Part shown: positions 53,613 through 61,380 of the stretch, one piece after another | Position numbering within the stretch: position 1 is the stretch's first letter | Layout: the number at the start of each line of letters is the position of its first letter | Assembly: GCF_003173575.1 (NCBI RefSeq) | Contig: NZ_QGNY01000004.1 | Span: 248,001-312,000, forward strand | Source of the DNA: Pedobacter paludis | GTDB lineage: Bacteria; Bacteroidota; Bacteroidia; Sphingobacteriales; Sphingobacteriaceae | Direction of reading: 5' to 3' | Length of the DNA stretch: 64,000 nucleotides | The notes under the pieces: generated by a model | Told to the model about the DNA's origin: nothing | Databases searched by the model: none | Seen by the model: the letters and a program-made list of their open reading frames with translations, nothing else | Translations under genes and position numbers: made by a program

Positions 53613-53757
53613 AGCCACTACCGCTAACGGGGATTTGGCGGCATGGAGCTGAAGAACAAAGGCTCAAATTCAGTTTTTCAATTTAACATTAGTACTAAGG
53701 TTGGGCTGAAGTTCGCTGATTTCCCCACCTTCGCCAAGCTCAGAAACGTCGGTGGCT
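53613..53757 (+). repeat. attC-like element 5
   Basis: 5' arm CGCTAACGGGGATTTGGCGG, 3' arm TTCGCCAAGCTCAGAAACGT. Its inner part is nearly identical to element 4 over about 75 bp (AACAAAGGCTC...TTCGCTGATTTCCCCACC). The cassette's first bases (52321) match the reverse complement of CCACTACCGCTAAC at 11 of 14. Confidence 0.75.
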
Positions 53758-53822
53758 ACTTCAGCTAATCAATAAAATTCTATCTATTTGTCAAATTTAG
53801 TTATGAAATAACGAGCTATAAT

Positions 53823-53830
53823 TAAGTTTG
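53823..53830 (+). promoter_or_regulatory. -7 promoter element of the AraC-type gene
   Basis: TAAGTTTG, matching TAnnTTTG, 19 nt before the ATG. One of few internal promoters in the array. Confidence 0.5.
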
Positions 53831-53849
53831 TAAAGAATTAAAAACTTAG

Positions 53850-54704
53850 ATGAAAAAGAAAAAATCCATTCCCGTAAACAGTTTCAATGAAAAGTATAGA
53901 GAAGGGATTATCATTGCGAGAGCCTCATTGAATGGTTTACCAAATTCAAAAGAAATAGAACAATCTCATAGAGATGAAGGGCACTTATTTATCTTACAGG
54001 AAGAAGGAACAACATATATTGAAATAGACTTCCAAAAACATAAAATTAAAGCACCTGCCCTTATCTATATAAATCCTAACCAAGTACATCGTCTAATAAG
54101 GTTTGAAAATGCAATAATAGGGACCTGGATGATAACAGGCGAAAATCTTAACAAAGAATACATAACCTTATTAGAAGATCTTACCCCGGTAGAATTTCTA
54201 TCGCTAAAAAAAGATTCCCTATCCATTATTTCAGAAATGCTCTTTCTCTGCATAAAACTTTCTGAGAGAAAAGACGAAAAGCTCTATTACTCCATCCTTA
54301 AAGAAAGCTGTAACACACTCGTGGCTTTGGTTATATCTCAATATTTATCATTATCCAAATCAACCTCTCAATTATCACGTTTTACAATTATCACTAAGAC
54401 GTTCAAATTATTACTGGAACAAAACTATTTGGAAACTAAAAGTCCAGCTGAATACGCAAAAAAATTAAACATATCAACTGCTTATCTGAATGAGTGCATT
54501 AAAACCGCTACCGGCTATCCTGTTTCATACCAAATACAAAAGCGTGTTATATTAGAATCACAACGTATACTCTATCATTCCAATAAATCTATAAAAGAAA
54601 TATCTAATGAATTGGGATATGATGACTGCTCCTATTTTATACGGCTCTTTAAAAAAATTACAGGAATGACTCCAACTGCATTTAGGAGCAAAAACCTTAA
54701 TTAG
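53850..54704 (+). CDS. Cassette 6: AraC family transcription regulator
   Basis: 284 aa. N-terminal cupin-like sensor (IDFQKHKIKAPALIYINPNQVHR), C-terminal double helix-turn-helix about 185-280: YAKKLNISTAYLNECIK, then SIKEISNELGYDDCSYFIRLFKK with GMTPTAFR. An activator or repressor whose target may be the monooxygenase-like gene 81 nt downstream. Confidence 0.88.
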   Translation: MKKKKSIPVNSFNEKYREGIIIARASLNGLPNSKEIEQSHRDEGHLFILQEEGTTYIEIDFQKHKIKAPALIYINPNQVHRLIRFENAIIGTWMITGENLNKEYITLLEDLTPVEFLSLKKDSLSIISEMLFLCIKLSERKDEKLYYSILKESCNTLVALVISQYLSLSKSTSQLSRFTIITKTFKLLLEQNYLETKSPAEYAKKLNISTAYLNECIKTATGYPVSYQIQKRVILESQRILYHSNKSIKEISNELGYDDCSYFIRLFKKITGMTPTAFRSKNLN

Positions 54705-54751
54705 TCCTATATTCACCCTGTATTGACCTTTTAAAGCCCTATCGTATCAGG

Positions 54752-54759
54752 TACTTTTG
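54752..54759 (+). promoter_or_regulatory. -7 promoter element of the monooxygenase-like gene
   Basis: TACTTTTG, matching TAnnTTTG, preceded by TTGA at 54723; spacing is long (26 nt). Possible target of the upstream AraC regulator. Confidence 0.5.
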
Positions 54760-54785
54760 CAGTATCAAATTTAAAAATAATAGAC

Positions 54786-55109
54786 ATGGAAACATCAAAA
54801 GTAGATCAGCCCGGATACGTATTGCGCTTTAAGGCGAAACCAGGCAAAGGAGACGAATTATTCAAACTATGTAATGACTTACATTTTACTGGAGATCCAG
54901 ATGGGCCAGTAAATTGGGTACTTGCTCGTTCAGTTGAGGACCCTAACATTATGTGGGCATTTGAGTTCTACCGCGATGATGCTTCATTTGACCGTCACTA
55001 TTCCAACCCTGATCTTGATGAGGGGCATAAACGGGTTATGGATTTGCTTGCTGAAGATGCCGATGAATTGGGCATCCGCGAACACATTCGTATAGCTTAT
55101 TCTAGCTAA
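54786..55109 (+). CDS. Cassette 6: ABM-fold putative monooxygenase
   Basis: 107 aa. One antibiotic-biosynthesis-monooxygenase ferredoxin-like domain: YVLRFKAKPGKGDELFKLC, ...MWAFEFYRDDASFDRHYSNP, ending in EDADELGIREHIRIAYSS. Small oxygenases or quinol monooxygenases of this fold act as dimers without cofactors. Own promoter and an AraC regulator next door suggest an inducible detoxification unit (inference). Confidence 0.78.
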   Translation: METSKVDQPGYVLRFKAKPGKGDELFKLCNDLHFTGDPDGPVNWVLARSVEDPNIMWAFEFYRDDASFDRHYSNPDLDEGHKRVMDLLAEDADELGIREHIRIAYSS

Positions 55110-55116
55110 GAGAAAA

Positions 55117-55250
55117 AGCTTCCACCAGCCACAGTATGGCAAAATGGTGGATTCAGTTCTAAATTGAACATCGGATTTCTAATAAACGTTATGTAAATTG
55201 AAATTTGTGATTCTAAATCCAACAAAACAACAGAAAAATTACGACAGTAT
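55117..55250 (+). repeat. attC-like element 6 (degenerate)
   Basis: Weaker pairing, ATGGTGGATT with AAATCCAACA. Its inner AAACGTTATGTAAATTGAAATTTG block aligns with element 1, and AGCCACAGT (55127-55135) matches the reverse complement of the cassette start GTCGGTGGCT at 7 of 9. The end ACGACAGTATTGG resembles the GTCAGCAGTATTGG end of element 4. Confidence 0.5.
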
Positions 55251-55307
55251 TGGAGAATTTAGGGCAGAGGTAAAGATGTCTATCATTTCTACAGACTGCC
55301 AGCGGAT

Positions 55308-55359
55308 TTCTGAAAAATTTAAAGCATTCTATTGATCACAGGATGCTTTTTTTATGCTT
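55308..55359 (+). repeat. Right copy of 52-bp direct repeat
   Basis: Same as 47962-48013 except T/G and C/T substitutions. It still folds into the terminator but now follows the cassette array. 41 nt before the AlkD-like gene. Confidence 0.8.
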
Positions 55360-55400
55360 AAAATTTAAATAAATTTGAAATCGTAAAAACGCTATGGACC

Positions 55401-56066
55401 ATGAATCTTCAAGAAACACTATCCACCCTTGAATCTCTCGCAGACGAGAAGGTTCGTAAGCAACATCTAAAAAATGGAGCTCGCGAAAATCTTTTTGGCG
55501 CTAAAATGGGCGACATTAGAATACTGGCTAAAAAAATTAAATCTGACCATCCATTAGCCTTAGAACTGTGGAAAACCGAAAATATTGATGCTCGAATGTT
55601 GGCCATTTTAATTATTAAACCAAAGGATTTATCGCCAGAGGAAATCGAGAATATGGTATCTTCTGAACAATTTGCCTGGGCGGCAGATTGGTTTTACAAT
55701 TATATTGTTAAGGAATATCCCAACAAAGAACAATTTAGAGAAAAATGGATGAACTCGAGCGATAAAATGCTAGCTCGTGCTGGCTGGAGTTTAACCAGTG
55801 GCCGTATAGCTAGAGCGCCTGAGGGGATAAACATTTCGGCAATCCTTGACAGGATTGAATCTGAAATGCCGAATTTGCCCACAGAAGTTCAATGGACAAT
55901 GAATTCTGCCTTAGTGCAGGTTGGTATTCATCATCCAAACTATAGAGCAAGGGCATTGGCTATTGGAGAAAAACTAGGTATTTATCGTGATTATCCAGTT
56001 TCAAAAGGCTGTACCTCTCCTTTTGCTCCTATTTGGATAAACGAAATGGTTAGCAGACAGAAATAG
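55401..56066 (+). CDS. AlkD-like DNA alkylation repair protein
   Basis: 221 aa HEAT-repeat protein: LKNGARENLFGAKMGDIRILAKKI, WAADWFYNYIVKE, MLARAGWSLTSGRIA. The DNA_alkylation/AlkD family includes glycosylases that remove bulky or cationic alkylated bases. First gene after the island; 27 nt ahead of the 2H phosphoesterase gene. Confidence 0.82.
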   Translation: MNLQETLSTLESLADEKVRKQHLKNGARENLFGAKMGDIRILAKKIKSDHPLALELWKTENIDARMLAILIIKPKDLSPEEIENMVSSEQFAWAADWFYNYIVKEYPNKEQFREKWMNSSDKMLARAGWSLTSGRIARAPEGINISAILDRIESEMPNLPTEVQWTMNSALVQVGIHHPNYRARALAIGEKLGIYRDYPVSKGCTSPFAPIWINEMVSRQK

Positions 56067-56093
56067 CATCTACATAAATGGATAACCATCGAA

Positions 56094-56777
56094 ATGAACT
56101 TAGAAGAACATTATTCAAATCTTTATAAGGATTCATATAAAAAAATATCAGATGGAGATTATACAATCGATCCTCTAATAGATGTTTTGGACGATTATAG
56201 ATTTGGAATAACCATAGTTGCCCGACCAAGTCTTTCAGTTAAAAATAACATTCAAAATTTTCTTACAGAATTAAAAGCGATAGATGGCAATCAATACTAT
56301 TATCTAAATTCTGATCTCCATATTACCGTAATGTCTCTTATTTCCTGTTATACCGGCTTTAATTTAAATCAAATTTCTGTTCCGAAATATATTGAGCTGA
56401 TTAATAAGAGTTTATCAGGAATAAAAAGTTTTGCAATTCATTTTAAGGGTCTTACACTTTCACCATCTTGCGTAATTGTTCAAGGTTTTTTTGACGATGA
56501 TACGTTGGAAGATATCCGAAATAATTTGCGAATAAACTTCAGAAATTCTGATTTAGAACAAAGTATTGATAAACGCTATTCCATCCAAACTGCACATTCA
56601 ACCGTTGTTCGATTTAGGAAAGAACTTGAGGAAAAAGACTCTTTTTTAAACATGGTAGAAAGATACAGAGATTACAATTTTGGTTCTTTTAAAGTCGAAA
56701 ACCTGGAGTTGGTTTATAATGATTGGTATCAGAGAGAGAAGTTTGTTAAACATTTACATTCCTTTAACCTGAGATAG
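56094..56777 (+). CDS. 2H phosphoesterase-like protein
   Basis: 227 aa. Two H-x-T/S motifs, LHITVMSL and AHSTVVRF, in the LigT-like arrangement, with long spacing and an unusual N-terminal extension (LEEHYSNLYKDSYKKI). Possibly acts on RNA or cyclic phosphodiesters. Follows the AlkD-like gene closely. Ends 7 nt from the convergent pyrD. Confidence 0.72.
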   Translation: MNLEEHYSNLYKDSYKKISDGDYTIDPLIDVLDDYRFGITIVARPSLSVKNNIQNFLTELKAIDGNQYYYLNSDLHITVMSLISCYTGFNLNQISVPKYIELINKSLSGIKSFAIHFKGLTLSPSCVIVQGFFDDDTLEDIRNNLRINFRNSDLEQSIDKRYSIQTAHSTVVRFRKELEEKDSFLNMVERYRDYNFGSFKVENLELVYNDWYQREKFVKHLHSFNLR

Positions 56778-56784
56778 AAGGGTT

Positions 56785-57816
56785 TTATTTCACCAAACTC
56801 TTGCAAATTTGTTTAATTAAACCAGGTCCTTCGTAAATAAATCCAGTATACAGCTGCACCAAACTTGCTCCGGCATCCAGCTTATCCTGAGCATCTTTAG
56901 CCGAATGAATTCCGCCTACTCCAATAATCGGAAAAGCTTTATGCGATTTCTCTGAAAGATATTTAATTACTTCTGTCGAGCGTTCTTTAACGGGCTTACC
57001 GCTTAAACCACCCATTTCTCCTGATAAGGTTTTTTCTGTAGCTAGGTTTTCTCTGCTAATCGTTGTATTGGTTGCAATAATGCCAGCAATGCCAGTTTCG
57101 GCAACAATTTCGATTATATCATCCAGTTGCGCATCGGTTAAATCGGGTGCAATTTTCAATAGGATTGGTCGCGAGAAATCATTTTTCCGATTGCGCTGCT
57201 GAAGCGTATTTAAGATTTTTTTAAGTGGCTCTTTTTCCTGTAACTCACGCAAACCAGGTGTATTTGGTGAACTTACATTCACCACGAAATAATCAACAAC
57301 ATCAAATAACCTATCGAAACACTTAATGTAATCGCTCACCGCATCTTCATTTGGTGTTGCTTTATTTTTACCAATGTTTCCGCCAACCACAATTTCTGGA
57401 TGTTTATCCTTTAACAAACGCAAACGTTCTGCCATTACATCAACGCCCTTGTTGTTAAAACCCATTCTATTAATTAAGGCTTCATCATTTGGTAAACGAA
57501 ACATGCGTGGTTTATCGTTTCCGGGCTGAGGCATTGGTGTAACTGTACCAACTTCTATAAAACCAAAACCAAGATTGCTCAGGGCTTCTACATATTCGCC
57601 ATTTTTATCGAAACCCGCAGCTAAACCAACAGGATTGCGGAACTTAATTCCAAAAACCTCTCTTTCCAAACCTTTAATGTGAACATCAAAACTGCTTCGA
57701 ATAATGGTTTTTCCTAAAGGGAATTTATCATTAAACCATTTTAACCGCTTAACAACGAAATAATGTACGTTTTCTGGGTCAAATTTAAAGAATATTGGTT
57801 TAATAAGGCGATACAT
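56785..57816 (-). CDS. pyrD: Quinone-dependent dihydroorotate dehydrogenase
   Basis: 343 aa class 2 enzyme: hydrophobic N-terminal quinone-tunnel segment ([19 protein letters not shown]), FMN motifs [12 protein letters not shown] and [14 protein letters not shown], catalytic [14 protein letters not shown], then [10 protein letters not shown] and [12 protein letters not shown]. It converts dihydroorotate to orotate in pyrimidine synthesis on the inner membrane. Confidence 0.95.
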   Translation of the reverse strand: MYRLIKPIFFKFDPENVHYFVVKRLKWFNDKFPLGKTIIRSSFDVHIKGLEREVFGIKFRNPVGLAAGFDKNGEYVEALSNLGFGFIEVGTVTPMPQPGNDKPRMFRLPNDEALINRMGFNNKGVDVMAERLRLLKDKHPEIVVGGNIGKNKATPNEDAVSDYIKCFDRLFDVVDYFVVNVSSPNTPGLRELQEKEPLKKILNTLQQRNRKNDFSRPILLKIAPDLTDAQLDDIIEIVAETGIAGIIATNTTISRENLATEKTLSGEMGGLSGKPVKERSTEVIKYLSEKSHKAFPIIGVGGIHSAKDAQDKLDAGASLVQLYTGFIYEGPGLIKQICKSLVK

Positions 57817-57835
57817 GCAACGAAGATAAATAAAA

Positions 57836-58002
57836 TATGGAAGATGGAAAAGGGAAAATGGCTAAGAGAAAGGTAAAACGGAAAATGGAAGACGGACGAT
57901 GGAAAACAACAAACTGCATTTATCACATCCTATATTTTCCATCGTCCGTTTTACATTTCCACATCTTCCATCCTACATCGTCCCTATCCCATTTTCCATC
58001 TC
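57836..58002. repeat. Purine-strand tandem-like repeats with inner inverted repeat
   Basis: ATGGAAGATGGAAAA-type units on the left half switch to the complementary TTTTCCATCTTCC type on the right. ACGGACGATGGAAAA (57892-57906) pairs exactly with TTTTCCATCGTCCGT (57935-57949). Non-coding. Confidence 0.6.
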
Positions 58003-58653
58003 TTAGTATGCTGCGGTAAATTGTTCTTGGTGATGAGCATTATTTTCCAGTTCATCTGCCAATACAATAGATAAATCTTCTACCGATAAAATCGAGCGGC
58101 CTTCCTCATTAAATACTGGCGAAGTTTTTCCTAAACGATATTTCCCTGTACGACCGATGGTAATCCCAGGATGCATTTCTATTGCAGGACTAAAAAACAA
58201 CCAATCCAACTCTTTTTCTTGTTTTAATTTGTTGAAGTAATCCCTAACCGCAGATGCACCTGGATAAATCTCTTTTGGAAATTGTGGCCCATCTACCAAC
58301 TGATTTCCATCAATTTGCAATGTGCCTGCACCACCAATAAAAATGTAACGCTTAACACCAGATGCTTTAACCGCTTTCTGAATGGCTTCTGCGCCCGCAA
58401 CTGTATCATCGTAAAGGTTTGGATTAGTCCAACCGGCATTAAATGCACTGATAACCGCATCAGCTCCTTTTAAAGTCTCGGCCAATTTTTCGGTATCTAA
58501 TACATCTACAGCAACTTTGGTTACTTTCTCATTTGTACTTTCAATTTTTTTTGTATCGCGGGCAATTGCGATTACTTCATTTCCACGACTAACTAATTCA
58601 GTTAAAAGGGCTTTGCCTACAAATCCTGAGGCACCTATTAATGCTACTTTCAT
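58003..58653 (-). CDS. NAD(P)-binding (NmrA/YwnB-like) protein
   Basis: 216 aa atypical SDR: ALIGASGFVGKALLTEL cofactor loop, VISAFNAGW and RYIFIGGAGTL. Such proteins act as quinone or flavin reductases or redox sensors. It lies directly after the Rrf2 regulator and shares its palindromic operator, as ywnB follows ywnA in Bacillus. Confidence 0.8.
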   Translation of the reverse strand: MKVALIGASGFVGKALLTELVSRGNEVIAIARDTKKIESTNEKVTKVAVDVLDTEKLAETLKGADAVISAFNAGWTNPNLYDDTVAGAEAIQKAVKASGVKRYIFIGGAGTLQIDGNQLVDGPQFPKEIYPGASAVRDYFNKLKQEKELDWLFFSPAIEMHPGITIGRTGKYRLGKTSPVFNEEGRSILSVEDLSIVLADELENNAHHQEQFTAAY

Positions 58654-58688
58654 GTTATAATTTTATTTATGATTTAAATTTTAATTAA

Positions 58689-58709
58689 TTGTAATGTATT
58701 TTGTTACAG
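58689..58709. promoter_or_regulatory. Rrf2-type operator, copy 2
   Basis: TTGTAAT-N7-GTTACAG, between the regulator stop and the NAD(P)-binding gene start. Same arm and spacer length as 59139-59159. Confidence 0.55.
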
Positions 58710-58726
58710 TTTTATATAAAAAAATT

Positions 58727-59137
58727 TTATTTAAACTTCAATGCAAAATCTGCAAGAGTTTGTCTCGATAAATTTTCGATCAAAGCCTTTTCAGCATCAT
58801 CATAAAGTGTATTTAAATGCTGGTTGATCTGCCTTCCCACCGGGCATTTGGGATTCGGCTCATTTTTACTTTGCCCCAATATATTACTGTTTTTAACGGC
58901 TTTATAAACCTCTCCCAGATTAATATCTTCAGCACTTTTAGCCAAAAAAGAACCGCCACCCTTTCCTTCCTTACTATCTACAAAACCATGTTTGCGCAAG
59001 TTCATAATTTCTTTACGAACCAAAACAGGGTTTATATTAATGCTACCCGCAAGATATTCCGAACTCACAACTGTTCCACTTGCATCATCGAGCAAAGTAA
59101 GGATATGTAAAGAAATTGGAAATCTGCTGTTGTTCAT
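58727..59137 (-). CDS. Rrf2 family transcription regulator
   Basis: 136 aa from the ATG at 59137 (MNNSRFPISLHILTLL); the ATG at 59191 would place the operator inside the gene. Winged helix with SSEYLAGSININPVLVRKEIMNLRKHGFVDSKEG. Only one Cys (PKCPVG), so it cannot hold the three-Cys Fe-S cluster of IscR/NsrR. Probably a thiol-redox or ligand sensor regulating the downstream NAD(P)-binding gene and itself. Confidence 0.85.
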   Translation of the reverse strand: MNNSRFPISLHILTLLDDASGTVVSSEYLAGSININPVLVRKEIMNLRKHGFVDSKEGKGGGSFLAKSAEDINLGEVYKAVKNSNILGQSKNEPNPKCPVGRQINQHLNTLYDDAEKALIENLSRQTLADFALKFK

Positions 59138-59138
59138 T

Positions 59139-59159
59139 CTGTAATTATTTTTATTACAG
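59139..59159. promoter_or_regulatory. Rrf2-type operator, copy 1
   Basis: CTGTAAT-N7-ATTACAG with exact 7-bp arms, 2 nt upstream of the Rrf2 start codon. Confidence 0.6.
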
Positions 59160-59397
59160 TACAAATGTAGGTAAATTTTAATGAAAACCAAATTTTTTGC
59201 GAAATAAGTTTACCGACTAAAGTTAAGGGCATTGAAATGCATGTTTACCACTACAGCTATAAAATAATTGCAGTATCGGTTTAAAGGATGTAATTAAAGC
59301 AATTGTCTAAATTTGCAATCCCGGCTAACTGATAACCTGCTAAAAATCTTATCATGTCCAATTTGATTTCAAACTAACAAAAAGCCTTTAAATTTCG

Positions 59398-59405
59398 TAC
59401 TTTTG
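59398..59405 (+). promoter_or_regulatory. -7 promoter element of the ABC-F gene
   Basis: TACTTTTG, 8 nt before the ATG at 59414, so the leader is at most a few bases. Confidence 0.55.
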
Positions 59406-59413
59406 CACCCGAA

Positions 59414-61321
59414 ATGATTTCAATAAATAATTTAACATTCCTAATTGGCTCAAGAGCCTTATACGATGAAGCAAATTGGCACATTAAACCGGGCGATAGA
59501 GCTGGGTTAATTGGTGCCAACGGGACCGGAAAATCTACACTTTTAAAAATAATTGTTGGCGAGTACGCACCTACTTCAGGTACGGTTTCCATGTCTAAAG
59601 ATTTGAAAATCGGATACTTGAACCAGGATTTACTTTCTTACGATTCTCACCATAGCATTTTGCATGTGGCCATGGAAGCTTTCGAGCGTCAAAACCAATT
59701 GCACGATGAAATTGAAGAGTTGCTTAAAAAAATCGAGACAGATTACAGCGAAGAGGTTTTATTCAAACTGAGCGATAAACAGCAAGAATTTGAGGCTTTG
59801 GATGGATACAACATCGAGTACAGGGCAAATGAAATTTTAGCAGGTTTAGGATTTAGCACGGCAGATCAATTGCGCCCGCTAAATACCTTTTCAGGAGGCT
59901 GGAGAATGCGTGTAATGCTCGCAAAAATTCTTCTTCAAACGCCAGATATCTTATTACTGGATGAGCCAACCAACCATATGGATTTACCATCAATTAAATG
60001 GTTAGAAAACTATTTAATGGGTTTTGAAGGTGCAATCGTAATTGTATCACACGATAGATATTTCCTGGATAAAATTGTAAACCGTACAGTAGAATCTCGC
60101 AAGGGAAAATTAAATGTGTACGCGGGCAACTACAGCTTCTATGTTGAAGAAAAAGCTTTACGTGGAGAAATTCAAAAAGGTGAATTTAAAAACCAACAGG
60201 CTAAAATCAAACAGGAAGAGCGTTTAATTGAGCGTTTTAAAGCCAAAGCAAGTAAAGCCAAAATGGCGCAATCTCGAATGAAGGCTTTGGATAAATTGGA
60301 AAGAGTTGACGATGTTGATGATGATAACCCAACGGTTAATTTCGCCTTTAAGTTTACAAAACCTTCAGGCAGGCATGTAGTGCGCATTGAGCACGCAACA
60401 AAACACTATCCTAATGTTCATATTTTGGAAGATGCTGAAGCTGTAATTGAAAAAGGCGATAAAATTGCTTTAATCGGCGCCAACGGTAAAGGTAAATCTA
60501 CTTTGTTAAGAATGATTGCCGGAGCTGAAAAATTTGAAGGTTTTTGTGAAACAGGTCATAATGTAACCACAACATTTTTTGCCCAGCACCAATTGGAATC
60601 TCTCCATTTAGACAATGCAATTCTAGAAGAACTACAGGCTTTTGCACCTAAACATTCTGATACAGAACTAAGAAGTATTTTAGGATGCTTCCTATTTACT
60701 GGCGACGATGTTTTCAAAAAAATTAAGGTACTTTCTGGAGGTGAGAAATCGCGTGTTGCCTTGGCAAAATCTTTAACAACAGATTCTAATTTCTTGATTC
60801 TTGATGAACCAACCAACCACTTGGATATCCAATCGGTTAATATACTAATTCAAGCTTTACAGCAATTTGAGGGCACATTTATTGCAGTATCCCACGATAG
60901 ATATTTCTTAGATAATGTAGCCAATAAAATCTGGTTTATAGAAAACGAGCAGATTAAGCAATATCCGGGCACCTATGCCGAATATGAAGAATGGAACAGT
61001 AAACGGGTTATCCCCGCTTCTAAACCCATTCCAATTAAAATGCCCGAGAAAGTTAAAGAACAACCAAAACCAGTTGCACCAAATACAGCAAATCAACTAA
61101 AAAAGCTGAACGAAGAATTAAAGAAAACAGAAACTTTGATTTCAGAATTGGAGCAAAACGTTAAAAATATCGAAGCAGAGTTGGCAGATGAAAATGTTTA
61201 TGCCAAAGCAGATAAATTAGCTGAAGCAAACAAACGCTACTTAGCAACCAAAAGTGATTTGGATAAAAGCCAAAGCAGATGGGAAGAATTAGCCGGAGAA
61301 ATAATGGAATTAGAAGGATAA
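59414..61321 (+). CDS. ABC-F family ATPase
   Basis: 635 aa with two ABC cassettes and no membrane domain: first Walker A GANGTGKST with LSGGWR-type FSGGWRMR signature, second GANGKGKST with LSGGEKSR, both with LLLDEPTNHMD / LILDEPTNHLD. The linker between the domains (about 240-320) is Lys-rich, and a C-terminal coiled coil (about 550-630) follows. Uup/EttA-like ribosome-associated factor acting in translation or ribosome rescue. Confidence 0.93.
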   Translation: MISINNLTFLIGSRALYDEANWHIKPGDRAGLIGANGTGKSTLLKIIVGEYAPTSGTVSMSKDLKIGYLNQDLLSYDSHHSILHVAMEAFERQNQLHDEIEELLKKIETDYSEEVLFKLSDKQQEFEALDGYNIEYRANEILAGLGFSTADQLRPLNTFSGGWRMRVMLAKILLQTPDILLLDEPTNHMDLPSIKWLENYLMGFEGAIVIVSHDRYFLDKIVNRTVESRKGKLNVYAGNYSFYVEEKALRGEIQKGEFKNQQAKIKQEERLIERFKAKASKAKMAQSRMKALDKLERVDDVDDDNPTVNFAFKFTKPSGRHVVRIEHATKHYPNVHILEDAEAVIEKGDKIALIGANGKGKSTLLRMIAGAEKFEGFCETGHNVTTTFFAQHQLESLHLDNAILEELQAFAPKHSDTELRSILGCFLFTGDDVFKKIKVLSGGEKSRVALAKSLTTDSNFLILDEPTNHLDIQSVNILIQALQQFEGTFIAVSHDRYFLDNVANKIWFIENEQIKQYPGTYAEYEEWNSKRVIPASKPIPIKMPEKVKEQPKPVAPNTANQLKKLNEELKKTETLISELEQNVKNIEAELADENVYAKADKLAEANKRYLATKSDLDKSQSRWEELAGEIMELEG

Positions 61322-61340
61322 TATTAATCTTTCATAATAC

Positions 61341-61369
61341 AGCCACAGAAAATATTCTGTGGCTTTTTT
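61341..61369 (+). terminator. Terminator of the ABC-F gene
   Basis: AGCCACAGA and TCTGTGGCT flank a short loop and are followed by TTTTT. Confidence 0.85.
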
Positions 61370-61380
61370 GTTTTTAAGAC

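Larger units (their letters stand above)
47962..55359 (+). mobile_element. Putative decayed integron / genomic island with cassette array
   Basis: Bounded by 52-bp direct repeats. Inside are a tyrosine-recombinase remnant on the minus strand (48024-48165) and six plus-strand cassette-like units (48452-49320, 49321-50974, 50975-51582, 51583-52321, 52322-53748, 53749 to about 55243), each one or two genes plus an attC-like palindrome. Gene functions are unrelated to each other. No intact integrase is present in the window. Confidence 0.7.

Noticed and set aside
47962..55359. Prophage or conjugative element
   Set aside because: No phage structural, replication or conjugation genes are present between the direct repeats.
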